From the NCBI RefSeq assembly GCF_001552735.1, contig NZ_BCRT01000006.1:1-64000 (forward strand): DNA of 64,000 nt, given 5' to 3'. A program made the translations under genes and the position numbers. This DNA comes from Sanguibacter suarezii NBRC 16159 (GTDB lineage Bacteria > Actinomycetota > Actinomycetes > Actinomycetales > Cellulomonadaceae). Positions within the stretch are counted from its first letter, which is position 1; each line of letters begins with the position of its first letter. Shown here one piece after another: positions 40,536-48,814 of this stretch. A model generated the notes under the pieces. It ran no database searches, had not been told where the DNA came from, and saw only the letters and a list, made by a program, of their open reading frames with translations.

Positions 40536-41486
40536 TCAGGGGCGCGACGCCGCGTCCAACCGCGCCAGGTCATCCGCGGTCAGCGTGAGCGAGACCGAGG
40601 CGAGCAGGTCGGTGAGCTGGTCGAGGGTGCGGGCACTCGCGATCGGGCCGACGACCGTGGGCTGCTGGCGCAACCAGGCCAGGGACACGGCGGTGACGCT
40701 CGCGCTGTGCTGGGCTGCGACGTCGTCGAGCACGGTGAGGACGGCGCGACCGCGCTCGTCGAGGTACGCCGACGCGCCTGCGGCGCGCGGGGAGTCGACC
40801 TCCACGCCGTCGCGGTACTTGCCGGTGAGGAAGCCCTTGGCGAGGGAGAAGTACGGCAGCACGCCGAGGTTCTCCCGCTCGGCCCGGGCCAGCAGCCCGT
40901 CCTCGAACTCGCGCTCGACGAGGTTGTAGTGCGGCTGCAGCGCGACGGCGCGGTGCAGGCCGTCCGCCTCGGTCACCGCGAACCACTCGTCGATGCGCTC
41001 GGGGGTGTAGTTGGAGATGGCGATCGCGCGGACCAGACCGTCGTCGACCAGCTGGGAGAAGGCGCCGACGGTCTCGGCGAGCGGGACGGACGCGTCGTCG
41101 AAGTGGGCGTAGTAGAGGTCGATGTAGTCGGTGCCCAGGCGCTTGAGGGAGGCCTCGGCGGCGGCGCGGACGTTCGCGGGGGACAGGCCGGGGAACTCCG
41201 GGTGGGTGCTGACCTTGGTGGCCACGAGCACGTCGTCGCGGTTGCTGCGGGCACCCAGCCAGGCGCCGATGATCGTCTCGCTCTCCCCGCCGGTGTGCCC
41301 GGGGGCCCAGGCGGAGTAGCCGTCGGCGGAGTCGATGAGGTTGCCGCCGGCGGCGGTGAAGGCGTCGAGCACGGAGAAGGACGTCGCCTCGTCGGCGGTC
41401 CACCCGAAGACGTTGCCGCCCAGGACGAGGGGGTACACCTCGAGGTCGGAGGAACCGAGGCGGGTGCGCTGGGTGTTCTGGGGCAT
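40536..41486 (-). CDS. Aldo/keto reductase
   Basis: A 316-residue NADPH-dependent oxidoreductase with a TIM barrel. The catalytic residues are visible as Asp and Tyr in LIDSADGYSAW, Lys in VLVATKVS and a His in LYYAHFDD. The cofactor region reads PYFSLAKGFLTGKY and GPIASARTLDQLTDL. ATG 41486, preceded by AGGAG, gives the family N-terminus (RTRLGSSDLEVYPLVLGGNVFG); a longer reading adds 34 unrelated residues. The substrate is not predictable. It is followed by a family 1 palindrome shared with the convergent gene. Confidence 0.9.
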   Translation of the reverse strand: MPQNTQRTRLGSSDLEVYPLVLGGNVFGWTADEATSFSVLDAFTAAGGNLIDSADGYSAWAPGHTGGESETIIGAWLGARSNRDDVLVATKVSTHPEFPGLSPANVRAAAEASLKRLGTDYIDLYYAHFDDASVPLAETVGAFSQLVDDGLVRAIAISNYTPERIDEWFAVTEADGLHRAVALQPHYNLVEREFEDGLLARAERENLGVLPYFSLAKGFLTGKYRDGVEVDSPRAAGASAYLDERGRAVLTVLDDVAAQHSASVTAVSLAWLRQQPTVVGPIASARTLDQLTDLLASVSLTLTADDLARLDAASRP

Positions 41487-41677
41487 GGGGGTCTCCTGGG
41501 GTGCGGTGCGTGCTGTGCGCGGACGGTCAGACCGGCGACGCGCGAGTCGGTCGTCCACTGCGGTAACCCCGCAGCCCGTCAGAACCATCCACGTGCGCCG
41601 AGATTTCTCGGATGCCAGGCGGGCGACCTTGGCGGAGGGCCGAAGGGGAGGGGAGAGGACGGCGCAGGTGGCCGGTC

Positions 41678-42184
41678 TCAGTCCGTCTCGGCGTCGTCGG
41701 CCAGGTCGCCGGTGGGGGCGCTGTCCATGGCGCGGAGCATGGCCTGGATGCCCTGGGAGAGGGCGCGGAGGTCGTCGAGCTCCATGCGCTCCAGCGGCCA
41801 GCAGTTCTTCTCCGGAGCTGTGGTGAACAGGCGCTGGACCGTCTCACGGCCCTGCGGGGTCGCCTCGACGCGCCGGACTCGGTGGTCGTTGGGGTCCTCG
41901 GTGCGGGTGACCATGCCTTGGTTGCCGAGCCGGTCGATGATCCCGGACATCGTCGCGAGGGAGACCCCGATCGTCGTGGCGAGGCCCTGGACGGTGTTGG
42001 CCCGGGTGTCGGTGACGAGGATGGCCAGCACCTTGAGCTGCTGGATGGTCAGCGGGAAGGTCAGCAGCTGCTCGATCATCGGCGGCGTCGCGGTCGACTC
42101 CCAGATCCGCTGGGCGTCGACGAGGCCGCGCACGAGCGCCTCGCGCTCGGCGGCGTCGTCGGGGGCGGGGGACGCGGGGGTCAT
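41678..42184 (-). CDS. MarR family transcriptional regulator
   Basis: A 168-residue winged helix regulator. The core covers about residues 45-125: LTIQQLKVLAILVTDTRANTVQGLATTIGVS, then the recognition helix and the wing RTEDPNDHRVRRVEATPQGRE. It is divergent from the RND transporter gene across a 259-bp region that holds TTAG/CTAA palindromes overlapping a good -35/-10 pair. It therefore probably represses the exporter and is released by an exported compound. GGAG lies nine bases before the ATG. Confidence 0.9.
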   Translation of the reverse strand: MTPASPAPDDAAEREALVRGLVDAQRIWESTATPPMIEQLLTFPLTIQQLKVLAILVTDTRANTVQGLATTIGVSLATMSGIIDRLGNQGMVTRTEDPNDHRVRRVEATPQGRETVQRLFTTAPEKNCWPLERMELDDLRALSQGIQAMLRAMDSAPTGDLADDAETD

Positions 42185-42365
42185 GGTCTGCTGGCTCCAT
42201 CAGGGATCGTGCGTCGGGCTGGGTGGTCGGTGCGGCCTGTGCGCGGGCGACTGGCTCGATCCGCTCACCGTAACCCATCCGTGGCAGGCCGCCAGGCCCT
42301 CTGACCTGGCTCGGAGCCGGATGTGAGGTGAGTGAGCAGGCGCGTGGACGGCCACTCGTGCCGCG

Positions 42366-42417
42366 TTGACACTTGCTTAGCCCAACACTAACGTTTGCAC
42401 GGCGCTAAGTAATTAGC
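42366..42417 (+). promoter_or_regulatory. Promoter and MarR-type operators of the RND gene
   Basis: TTGACA (42366-42371) and TAACGT (42389-42394) are separated by 17 bp, a good sigma-A promoter for the exporter. TTAG-N7-CTAA (42377-42391) covers the spacer, and GCTAA-N4-TTAGC (42404-42417) lies just downstream of the expected start site. Both palindromes share the CTAA/TTAG half-site, as expected for a dimeric MarR repressor. Confidence 0.65.
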
Positions 42418-42443
42418 CTACCCCCAACTTCACGGTGGCCCCC

Positions 42444-45400
42444 ATGATTCAACTGACCCGGCTGAGCCTCGCCAACAGAGCGCTCGTCGCCCTCATCACG
42501 CTTCTCATCGCGGGGGTGGGCGTCTTCTCGATGGCCAGCCTCAAGCAGGAGCTCATCCCCTCGATCTCCATGCCGCAGACCATGGTCGTCACCACGCTGC
42601 CAGGCGCGAGCCCGGAGGTCATCGACGAGCAGATCTCCGCTCCGTTGTCCCAGGCCATCGGCTCGGTGGCCGACGTGGAGCAGGTCGTGGCAACCTCCTC
42701 CAGCTCGGTCTCCATGCTCGCGGTCTCCTACACCTACGGCGTCGACGCCTTGGAGTTCAAGCGCGCCATGGAGAGCGCCCTGGACTCCGTGACGTCCCTG
42801 CCCGACGGCGCCACGCCCGAGGTCATCGCCGGGTCCATCGCCGACTTCCCGATCATGTTCGTCACCGCCTCCTCCGACCGCCCGGCCGCCGACCTCTCCG
42901 CCGCCCTGGCCACCATCGCCGTCCCCCAGCTTGAGGACGTCGACGGCGTCCGCGCGGCCGTCGTCAGCGGCGCCCAGGGGCAGCGCATCACCATCACCCC
43001 TGACCCGGCCGCTCTCGCCGCCGCCGGTCTGTCCGTGATGGACCTGTCCTCCGTGCTCGAGGCGAACGGCCTCACCCTCCCGGTCGGCTCGATCGCCGAA
43101 GACGGCGAGATGCTCTCCGTCCAGGCCGGCGGCGCCCTGACCACCCTCGAGGACCTGGAGACTCTCCCGCTCACCTCCGCGGTCCAGCCCGGCACGGTCG
43201 TCACCCTCGACTCCGTGGCCGACGTCGCGCTCGTCGAGGAGGACGTCACCTCCATCACCCGCACCAACGGCGTGCCCAGCCTGTCCCTGTCCATCACCGC
43301 AGCCACGGACGCCGACGTCGTCGCGACGTCCCACGCGGTCGAGGACACCCTCGACTCCCTGCGCGCCGAGCTCGGCGACGACGTCGAGCTCACGGTGCTG
43401 TTCAGCCAGGCCCCGTTCATCGAGGACTCCATCTCCCACCTGGCCATCGAGGGGCTCCTCGGCCTGGTCTTCGCGATCATCGTCATCCTTGTCTTCCTCC
43501 TCTCGGTGCGCTCGACGCTGGTCACCGCGATCTCCATCCCGCTCTCGGTGCTGGTCACCTTCACCGGGCTGTACCTCGGCGGGTACTCCCTCAACATGCT
43601 CACCCTCGGTGCGCTGACCATCGCCATCGGCCGCGTCGTCGACGACTCGATCGTGGTCATCGAGAACATCAAGCGGCACCTCAGCTACGGCGAGCCCAAG
43701 ATCCAGTCGATCCTCACCGGCGTGCGCGAGGTGTCCGCCGCGATCACCGCCTCGACCCTGACCACCGTGGCGGTGTTCCTGCCGATCGCGCTGGTCGGCG
43801 GGATGGTCGGGGAGCTCTTCCGGCCCTTCGCGCTCACCGTCGCGATCGCCATGGTCTCCTCGTTGCTGGTCGCCCTGACCATCGTCCCGGTGCTGTCCTA
43901 CTGGTTCCTCAAGAGCCCCGAAGGCGTCGTCGACGCCGCCGCGGCCCGCGCTGAGGCCGAGGAGAAGGAGCACCGCGGCCCCCTGCAGCGCGCCTACAAG
44001 CCGGTCTTGCGCTCCACCCAGCGCCACCCGGTCATCACCGTCGTCTCCTCGGTGCTGCTGCTCGTGCTCACCGTCTCCCTCGTGCCCCTGCTCAAGGTCG
44101 ACTTCCTCGGCTCGACCGGGCAGAACATGCTCATGGTCACCCAGGAGTTCACCCCCGGCACCGACCTCGACGTGATCGGCGACGGCGCGACCCAGGTGGA
44201 GGACGCCCTCGCAGAGATCGACGGCATCGGGAACGTCATGATGACCGCCGGGAACGGCGGGGACGGCATGGCCGCGATGATGGGCGGCGGCGGGGGCACG
44301 GCGTCGTACATCATCATGACCGACGCCGATGCTGACCAGGCCGCGCTCAAGGAGACGGTCGAAGACCGGCTCGCGCAGATCACCGACGCCGGGACCATCA
44401 CTGTCCCTGAGGCCGGTGGGATGGGCTTCTCCTCGACGGTCGACGTTATCGTCACGGCCCCCGACGAGACCGCGCTGGGCGAGGCGGCTGACCTCGCTGC
44501 GGCCGCCCTGGGCGACCTCGACCACACGACCGGGCTCACCTCCGACCGCACGGCGGCGCAGCCCACGCTGCAGATCGTCGTCGACCGGGTGGCCGCGCTC
44601 GAGCACGGCCTGACCGAGATGCAGGTCGTGGGGATCGTGGCCGGGACGGTCACCCCGCAGAGCATCGGCTCGCTGCGGATCGAGAACCGCGACTACAAGA
44701 TCTTCGTCGACACCGGCGCCACCCCGCAGACCACCGCGGAGATCTCCGGGATCCTGCTGCCGACGCCGACCGGTCTTGTGCCGCTCTCCGACGTCGCCAG
44801 CATCGACCGGGTCACTGTGCCGACGACCATCACTCGTCAGGACGGCGAGCTCGTCGCGACCTTGTCCATCACCCCGGCCGAGGGTGAGCTGGGTCAGGTC
44901 ACCGCACAGGTCACCGAGCGCCTCGACGCCCTCGACCTGCCGGGCGGAGCGACGGCCACGATCGGCGGCCTCGCCGAGCTGCAGGGGGACTCCTTCAACC
45001 AGCTCGGGCTCGCGATGCTCATCGCCATCGCGATCGTCTACCTGCTCATGGTCGCGACCTTCCGGTCGCTGCTGCAGCCGGTGATCTTGCTGGTCTCGAT
45101 CCCCTTCGCGGCGACCGGCGCGATCATCCTGCTGCTGCTGACCGGCAAGCCTCTGGGCATCTCCGCGCTGATCGGCATGCTCATGCTCATCGGCATCGTG
45201 GTGACCAACGCGATCGTGCTCATCGACCTCGTCAACCAGTACCGCCGCCAAGGCCAGAGCGTGGAGGACGCCGTGTTCAACGGCGCCCGCCAGCGTCTGC
45301 GCCCGATCGTCATGACCGCGCTGGCCACGATCTTCGCCCTCGTGCCGATGGCCCTCGGGGTGACCGGGTCCTCCGGCTTCATCTCCCAGGACCTCGCGAT

Positions 45401-45602
45401 CGTCGTGATCGGCGGGCTTGTGTCCTCCACGGCGCTGACCCTGGTGCTCGTGCCGGTGCTCTACCGCCTCATCGAAGGCCGCCGGTCCAAGCGCGGCACA
45501 GCTGACGACGCCGAGGTGGCCGCTGCAGTCAGCCGCCCCGCCGATGCTGGCTCGGCCGACGCCGACGCCGACGACCCCGAGTCGGTCCACGCGGGCCGGT
45601 AG
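42444..45602 (+). CDS. Efflux RND transporter permease, AcrB/HAE1-like
   Basis: A 1052-residue proton-driven exporter with the duplicated AcrB layout: helix 1, a large external loop, helices 2-7, a second large loop, helices 8-12. The proton-relay Asp pair in helix 4 is in IGRVVDDSIVVIEN. Both external loops are shorter than AcrB docking domains. No membrane-fusion or outer-membrane partner is linked, as expected in a Gram-positive cell. A Gly/Met-rich segment (MMGGGGG) sits in the second loop. ATG 42444 is chosen over GTG 42435 for its GGTGG spacing. Divergent MarR suggests drug-like substrates. Confidence 0.92.
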   Translation: MIQLTRLSLANRALVALITLLIAGVGVFSMASLKQELIPSISMPQTMVVTTLPGASPEVIDEQISAPLSQAIGSVADVEQVVATSSSSVSMLAVSYTYGVDALEFKRAMESALDSVTSLPDGATPEVIAGSIADFPIMFVTASSDRPAADLSAALATIAVPQLEDVDGVRAAVVSGAQGQRITITPDPAALAAAGLSVMDLSSVLEANGLTLPVGSIAEDGEMLSVQAGGALTTLEDLETLPLTSAVQPGTVVTLDSVADVALVEEDVTSITRTNGVPSLSLSITAATDADVVATSHAVEDTLDSLRAELGDDVELTVLFSQAPFIEDSISHLAIEGLLGLVFAIIVILVFLLSVRSTLVTAISIPLSVLVTFTGLYLGGYSLNMLTLGALTIAIGRVVDDSIVVIENIKRHLSYGEPKIQSILTGVREVSAAITASTLTTVAVFLPIALVGGMVGELFRPFALTVAIAMVSSLLVALTIVPVLSYWFLKSPEGVVDAAAARAEAEEKEHRGPLQRAYKPVLRSTQRHPVITVVSSVLLLVLTVSLVPLLKVDFLGSTGQNMLMVTQEFTPGTDLDVIGDGATQVEDALAEIDGIGNVMMTAGNGGDGMAAMMGGGGGTASYIIMTDADADQAALKETVEDRLAQITDAGTITVPEAGGMGFSSTVDVIVTAPDETALGEAADLAAAALGDLDHTTGLTSDRTAAQPTLQIVVDRVAALEHGLTEMQVVGIVAGTVTPQSIGSLRIENRDYKIFVDTGATPQTTAEISGILLPTPTGLVPLSDVASIDRVTVPTTITRQDGELVATLSITPAEGELGQVTAQVTERLDALDLPGGATATIGGLAELQGDSFNQLGLAMLIAIAIVYLLMVATFRSLLQPVILLVSIPFAATGAIILLLLTGKPLGISALIGMLMLIGIVVTNAIVLIDLVNQYRRQGQSVEDAVFNGARQRLRPIVMTALATIFALVPMALGVTGSSGFISQDLAIVVIGGLVSSTALTLVLVPVLYRLIEGRRSKRGTADDAEVAAAVSRPADAGSADADADDPESVHAGR

Positions 45603-45606
45603 CTCA

Positions 45607-45654
45607 AACACAGACGGGCCCGGACACCCATGGGTGTCCGGGCCCGTCTGTGTT
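45607..45654. terminator. Perfect 48-bp palindrome after the RND gene
   Basis: The sequence is fully self-complementary about the point between 45630 and 45631, with 24-bp arms and no loop, starting four bases after the RND stop. It can form a hairpin terminator in RNA or a cruciform in DNA. A second, four-arm hairpin follows directly. Confidence 0.85.
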
Positions 45655-45666
45655 CACGGACTCCAA

Positions 45667-45734
45667 CGAGTGCGTGCTCTTCGTTCGAGAACGTGCTCGT
45701 GAAAGCACGCACCGTCGTCAAGAGCACGCACTCG
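45667..45734. terminator. Four-arm palindromic element, family 3
   Basis: Outer arms 45667-45681 and 45720-45734 are perfect 15-bp inverted repeats. Inner arms CGTGCT (45692-45697) and AGCACG (45704-45709) pair around a short loop. CGTGCTC recurs at 45673 and 45692, and AGCACGCAC at 45704 and 45723, both with a 19-bp period, exactly the geometry of family 1 with a different sequence. It lies between convergent RND and hsp20 genes. Confidence 0.75.
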
Positions 45735-45741
45735 GCGGTGG

Positions 45742-46215
45742 TTACTGAGGCTGGGAACCGCCGACGCTGGACTGGTCCGCAGGGGAGTTGACGACGTTCT
45801 GCGAGCCCTGGCCTTCCAGGTTGACCTGGATCCGGCGCGGCTTGGCCTCCTCGGCGACCGGGACGCTCAGGGACAGCACGCCGTCCTGGTAGGACGCCGT
45901 GATCTTGTCCAGGGCGAGGCCCCGGCCCACGGTCAGCTGCCGGGCAAAAGTGCCCGACGGCCGTTCTCGCACGAGCCACTGGGTGTCGCCGTCGGCGCGC
46001 GCGGAGCGTTCCGCGCGGACGGTCAGCGTCCGGTCCTCGACCGAGACGTCGATGCTGCCGGGATCCACGCCGGGCAGATCCATCGTGATGACGTAGTGAT
46101 CACCCGACCTGTACAGGTCGAGCGGAACGGCCGTCGAGTTCAGGGCATTCGATGTCAGGGAGCCGATCATGCGCTCCACGTCCCGCAACGGGTCCCAACG
46201 TTGTCCGGTAGCCAT
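45742..46215 (-). CDS. Hsp20/alpha-crystallin small heat shock protein
   Basis: A 157-residue chaperone that holds unfolding proteins. The alpha-crystallin domain covers about residues 28-125 (YVITMDLPGVDPGSIDVSVEDRTLTVRAERS, then ITASYQDGVLSLSVPV). The short N-terminal arm begins MATGQRWDPLRDVERM, and the C-terminal tail is Gln/Ser-rich. AAGGAGG precedes ATG 46215; an upstream start would add 18 residues without support. No HAIR or CIRCE element was seen upstream, so its heat control is not evident from sequence. Confidence 0.92.
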   Translation of the reverse strand: MATGQRWDPLRDVERMIGSLTSNALNSTAVPLDLYRSGDHYVITMDLPGVDPGSIDVSVEDRTLTVRAERSARADGDTQWLVRERPSGTFARQLTVGRGLALDKITASYQDGVLSLSVPVAEEAKPRRIQVNLEGQGSQNVVNSPADQSSVGGSQPQ

Positions 46216-46487
46216 GGTCACCACCTCCTTGTTGTCCCCGGGCGCTCCGGGGACGTGCCGATTCGCCATCCGTGGACCCAGGGGTGGGGCCGCAGAGGGC
46301 GGCTACGCCTTCAATCGTGCGTCCCCCGCACACAACTTTCCACTCCAGATGAATCCCGGCGAAACGCCCAGACAGCGCTCGTGGGGGCGCGCCCAGACAG
46401 CCCTCCCGTCCGCCCTGCGCGGGGGAGGTCCGTGACCTGCGCTCATGCGTCGTCGGCCGCGTCTGCCGGCCAGGAAAGGGTCGGGTG

Positions 46488-46643
46488 CTACGCCCCGGTC
46501 TCGTCGGGAAGATCCTCACCCTCAGGCTTGTCCGGCTGCAGGATGTGGCCCGAGGAGATGCTCTCCGGGTCGGTGTCTGGGTCCTGTGCGGGGTCGTACG
46601 GCTCCTCGGACGGGCTGGTGGTGTGAGTGTGCTCTGACGTCAT
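46488..46643 (-). CDS. Small acidic protein, 51 residues
   Basis: An open frame on the minus strand from ATG 46643 to TAG 46488 encodes a very acidic, Pro/Asp/Glu/Thr/Ser-rich, probably disordered peptide (EEPYDPAQDPDTDPESIS in the middle) with no membrane segment. The composition is coherent and GC-ending codons dominate, unlike chance frames nearby. It lies upstream of hsp20 on the same strand, 272 bp away. A GGAAAGGG sequence is rather far from the ATG, so translation is uncertain. Function unknown; a stress-linked small protein is only a guess. Confidence 0.5.
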   Translation of the reverse strand: MTSEHTHTTSPSEEPYDPAQDPDTDPESISSGHILQPDKPEGEDLPDETGA

Positions 46644-47108
46644 CTCGGGGCGCCCTTTCCGTCACGCCGCGCGGTGCGCGCGGGTCTCTTCAGAGTAGGA
46701 AGGGCCTGGGCGGACTGCACCCCAGACGTCCTCTCGGACGTCTCCCAGCCGCCAGGCCCCCCGGTGAGACGAGGGCGGAGTCGACGGACCTGTCGACCTC
46801 GCCCCGCCCAGTCCTGGGAGTGTGACACGTCGCCTGATCTCGCCGGCACTGGGCGTGACGTGCGATTCCTGGATCCTCAGGGGACCTGCGCTCTCGCGCA
46901 GGTCGTCGCGCTCGCAACTTCCGGGACCTCACCAGCCGCCGTCGCTGCCGGAACGGTTGTGACGCCGCGACGACCCGATACGAGGGCATACCTTCGGTCT
47001 AGCACCCGGCACCGGGCAGGGCGAGGGACAGGTCGGACAACGTCTCACGCCACGAGCGAACAGACGGCTCTGCTCCCGCCCACGCGAGCGCTCACCGACT
47101 GCTCGCGC
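46644..47108. other. Gap of 465 bp, no supported gene
   Basis: The region between the small acidic gene and the ADP-ribosylglycohydrolase has no open frame with plausible composition and ribosome binding site on either strand. It must contain the 3' end signals of the hydrolase transcript and probably the promoter of the small gene, but neither is clear. Confidence 0.4.
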
Positions 47109-48395
47109 TTACTCCGCGACCGCCTCCACGACGACGCCGCCGAACCGCGCCTCGCTCGCGCGGAAGGGCTGCCCGGCGATGAACACCTTGCCGGAGCGGG
47201 CCAGGTCGGAGGCGGGCTTGCCGTCGGCGTAGTGGGCGTCGAACCCGCCCGAGAAGCTCGTGTTGGACAACCACACGTACCGGCCGTCCTCGTCGGTCAC
47301 CCACGCCGCGCACCAGCTGCACACGAAGTCGGGGTACCGCTCGATGTGCTTGCCGTAGACCCCGCACACCGGGCAGGTCTGCCCGGTCGGTGCGGCGTGC
47401 AGACCACGCTGGGCGGTGAGACGCCCGAGCCGGGACACGTCGATGCCGCGCATCCCCGGCCACCCGTGCACCGCCCGCGCCCACTCCGGCGGGATGTACT
47501 GCGTGCCGTGGCGGGCGCCCAGCAGCGCGCCGGCGACCGCCGCGACGGTGTCGGTCGCCCCACCGATCCGCACGGCCCGGTGCAGGGCGTCGGGCAGGTG
47601 GGAGACCATGTGGTCGTACTCGGTGGTCAGGCCGGGGGAGAAGTACGGGGACAGGTAGATCGCGTGCCACGCCGCCTGCAGGGCGGTGACGGTGAAGCCG
47701 TTGGTGCGCAGGTCGGCGTCGGGCACCTCCTTCTCGGCGTCGGTGATCCACGCCTCCCACGCATCGCGGCGGTCCGGCTCAAGCAGGTCAAGACCCGCCC
47801 GCACGTCCAGGCGGGACTCGGTCACCGCCACCCGGATGGCCTCCGACCACAGCACGCACGACTCCGCCGCGAGCGGGTCAGCGTGCGTGAGCTGGGCGAC
47901 GGCGGTCGCGGCCCGCGCGGTCGCCTCGCGGTCGTCCAGGGCCACCAGCCCGACGACGCCGGTGCGCATGAGCGCGCCGTTGCCGGCCGTGCGACCGGTC
48001 TCCTCGTGCAGAGCCCGCGCCGCGGCGGTGAGTCGCTGCGAGGGGGAGCCCTCGAGCTGCGCGGCGGCGCGCAGCACCGTGGCGGTCTGCGTGCCCACGC
48101 CGGTGGGGCCGGAGGCGAACCAGTCCTCGAAGGCCGCGGCGATCTCGTCGAGCTCGGCGGTGGTGCGCAGGCCTCCGCCGCGCTCGCTCACCCGGGCGAT
48201 GCAGATCGCCATCTGGGTGTCGTCGCTCCACTCCCCGGGGGCGTAGGAACCGCGGCCGCCGCCGCGCATCTCCGCGTCACCCTCGGGCGGCCAGGAGAAC
48301 TCGTAGGGAACCCCGAGCGCGTCGCCGCAGGCCTGCCCGAGCAGCACCCCGGAGGCGCGGTCGAGCAGTGCGAAGAGGATCGGGTCAGAGCTCAT
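47109..48395 (-). CDS. ADP-ribosylglycohydrolase family protein with C-terminal zinc ribbon
   Basis: A 428-residue protein of the DraG/ARH family, which removes ADP-ribose from proteins or other targets. The binuclear metal site is formed by GDALGVPYE, WSDDTQMAI and, near residue 275, GGATDTVAAVAGALLGA. The last 115 residues are an extra domain with CPVCGVYGKHIERYPDFVCSWC, a two-CxxC zinc-ribbon pattern, joined to a segment that may recognise a substrate. No ADP-ribosyltransferase gene is linked in the window. It is divergent from the small membrane gene and jetABC. Confidence 0.88.
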   Translation of the reverse strand: MSSDPILFALLDRASGVLLGQACGDALGVPYEFSWPPEGDAEMRGGGRGSYAPGEWSDDTQMAICIARVSERGGGLRTTAELDEIAAAFEDWFASGPTGVGTQTATVLRAAAQLEGSPSQRLTAAARALHEETGRTAGNGALMRTGVVGLVALDDREATARAATAVAQLTHADPLAAESCVLWSEAIRVAVTESRLDVRAGLDLLEPDRRDAWEAWITDAEKEVPDADLRTNGFTVTALQAAWHAIYLSPYFSPGLTTEYDHMVSHLPDALHRAVRIGGATDTVAAVAGALLGARHGTQYIPPEWARAVHGWPGMRGIDVSRLGRLTAQRGLHAAPTGQTCPVCGVYGKHIERYPDFVCSWCAAWVTDEDGRYVWLSNTSFSGGFDAHYADGKPASDLARSGKVFIAGQPFRASEARFGGVVVEAVAE

Positions 48396-48482
48396 GGTTG
48401 AAGGTTACAGAACGGTGACGGTGACTCATGGGACCGCGCGCCCACTTCTCATGTTCTGTCCACCTGTGCCGATACTCATACT

Positions 48483-48692
48483 GTGGCAAAGGACACGGAC
48501 CCGCTCACCAGGGCGGACATCGCAGCGGGCGCCGGTGCGTGCCCGCTCCACGACGGTGCGCCCTGTCCCTCCTCCCACGCCCACCCCGCCCGGCGCCGCA
48601 CCCGGCCCTGGACGCTCATGCTCTTCGTGGTGGAGGTGGCCATCGTCGTGGCGCTGGTGGGGTTCTCCTGGACGAGCGGCTCTTGGTCCTGA
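48483..48692 (+). CDS. Small single-pass membrane protein
   Basis: A 69-residue frame from GTG 48483. The N-terminal half is hydrophilic with Cys and His residues (GACPLHDGAPCPSSHAHPARRRTR), followed by one membrane helix (WTLMLFVVEVAIVVALVGFSW). The abrupt change from a basic segment to a clean helix supports a real gene. No ribosome binding site is visible; the mRNA could be leaderless. It precedes jetA by 122 bp on the same strand. I do not recognise it. Confidence 0.5.
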   Translation: MAKDTDPLTRADIAAGAGACPLHDGAPCPSSHAHPARRRTRPWTLMLFVVEVAIVVALVGFSWTSGSWS

Positions 48693-48747
48693 GCTGACCT
48701 GAGCTGCCCTGAGCTGCCGTGAACGGCCCTGAGCCGGCCCTGACCTG
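48688..48747. repeat. 10-bp tandem repeat x6 before jetA
   Basis: Six consecutive 10-bp units based on CCTGAGCTGC run from 48688 to 48747, the first three nearly identical and the rest degenerate. The array starts over the stop codon of the small membrane gene and ends 67 bp before jetA. A 10-bp period places every unit on the same face of the helix. Confidence 0.65.
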
Positions 48748-48814
48748 CCCGGCGCCATCCGGTGTGGGAGGGAAGGCTTAGGCTGTGCTTCGGCCGCCGG
48801 ACTGAAAGAGAGCA

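Noticed and set aside
42405-45611. 1068-residue minus-strand open frame opposite the RND gene
   Set aside because: Its sequence is almost entirely Asp/Gly/Arg/His shadow composition with no domains; the plus-strand transporter is unambiguous.
46690-46989. Minus-strand frame of 99 residues in the 465-bp gap
   Set aside because: Arg/Pro-rich chance composition, no ribosome binding site and no recognisable motif.
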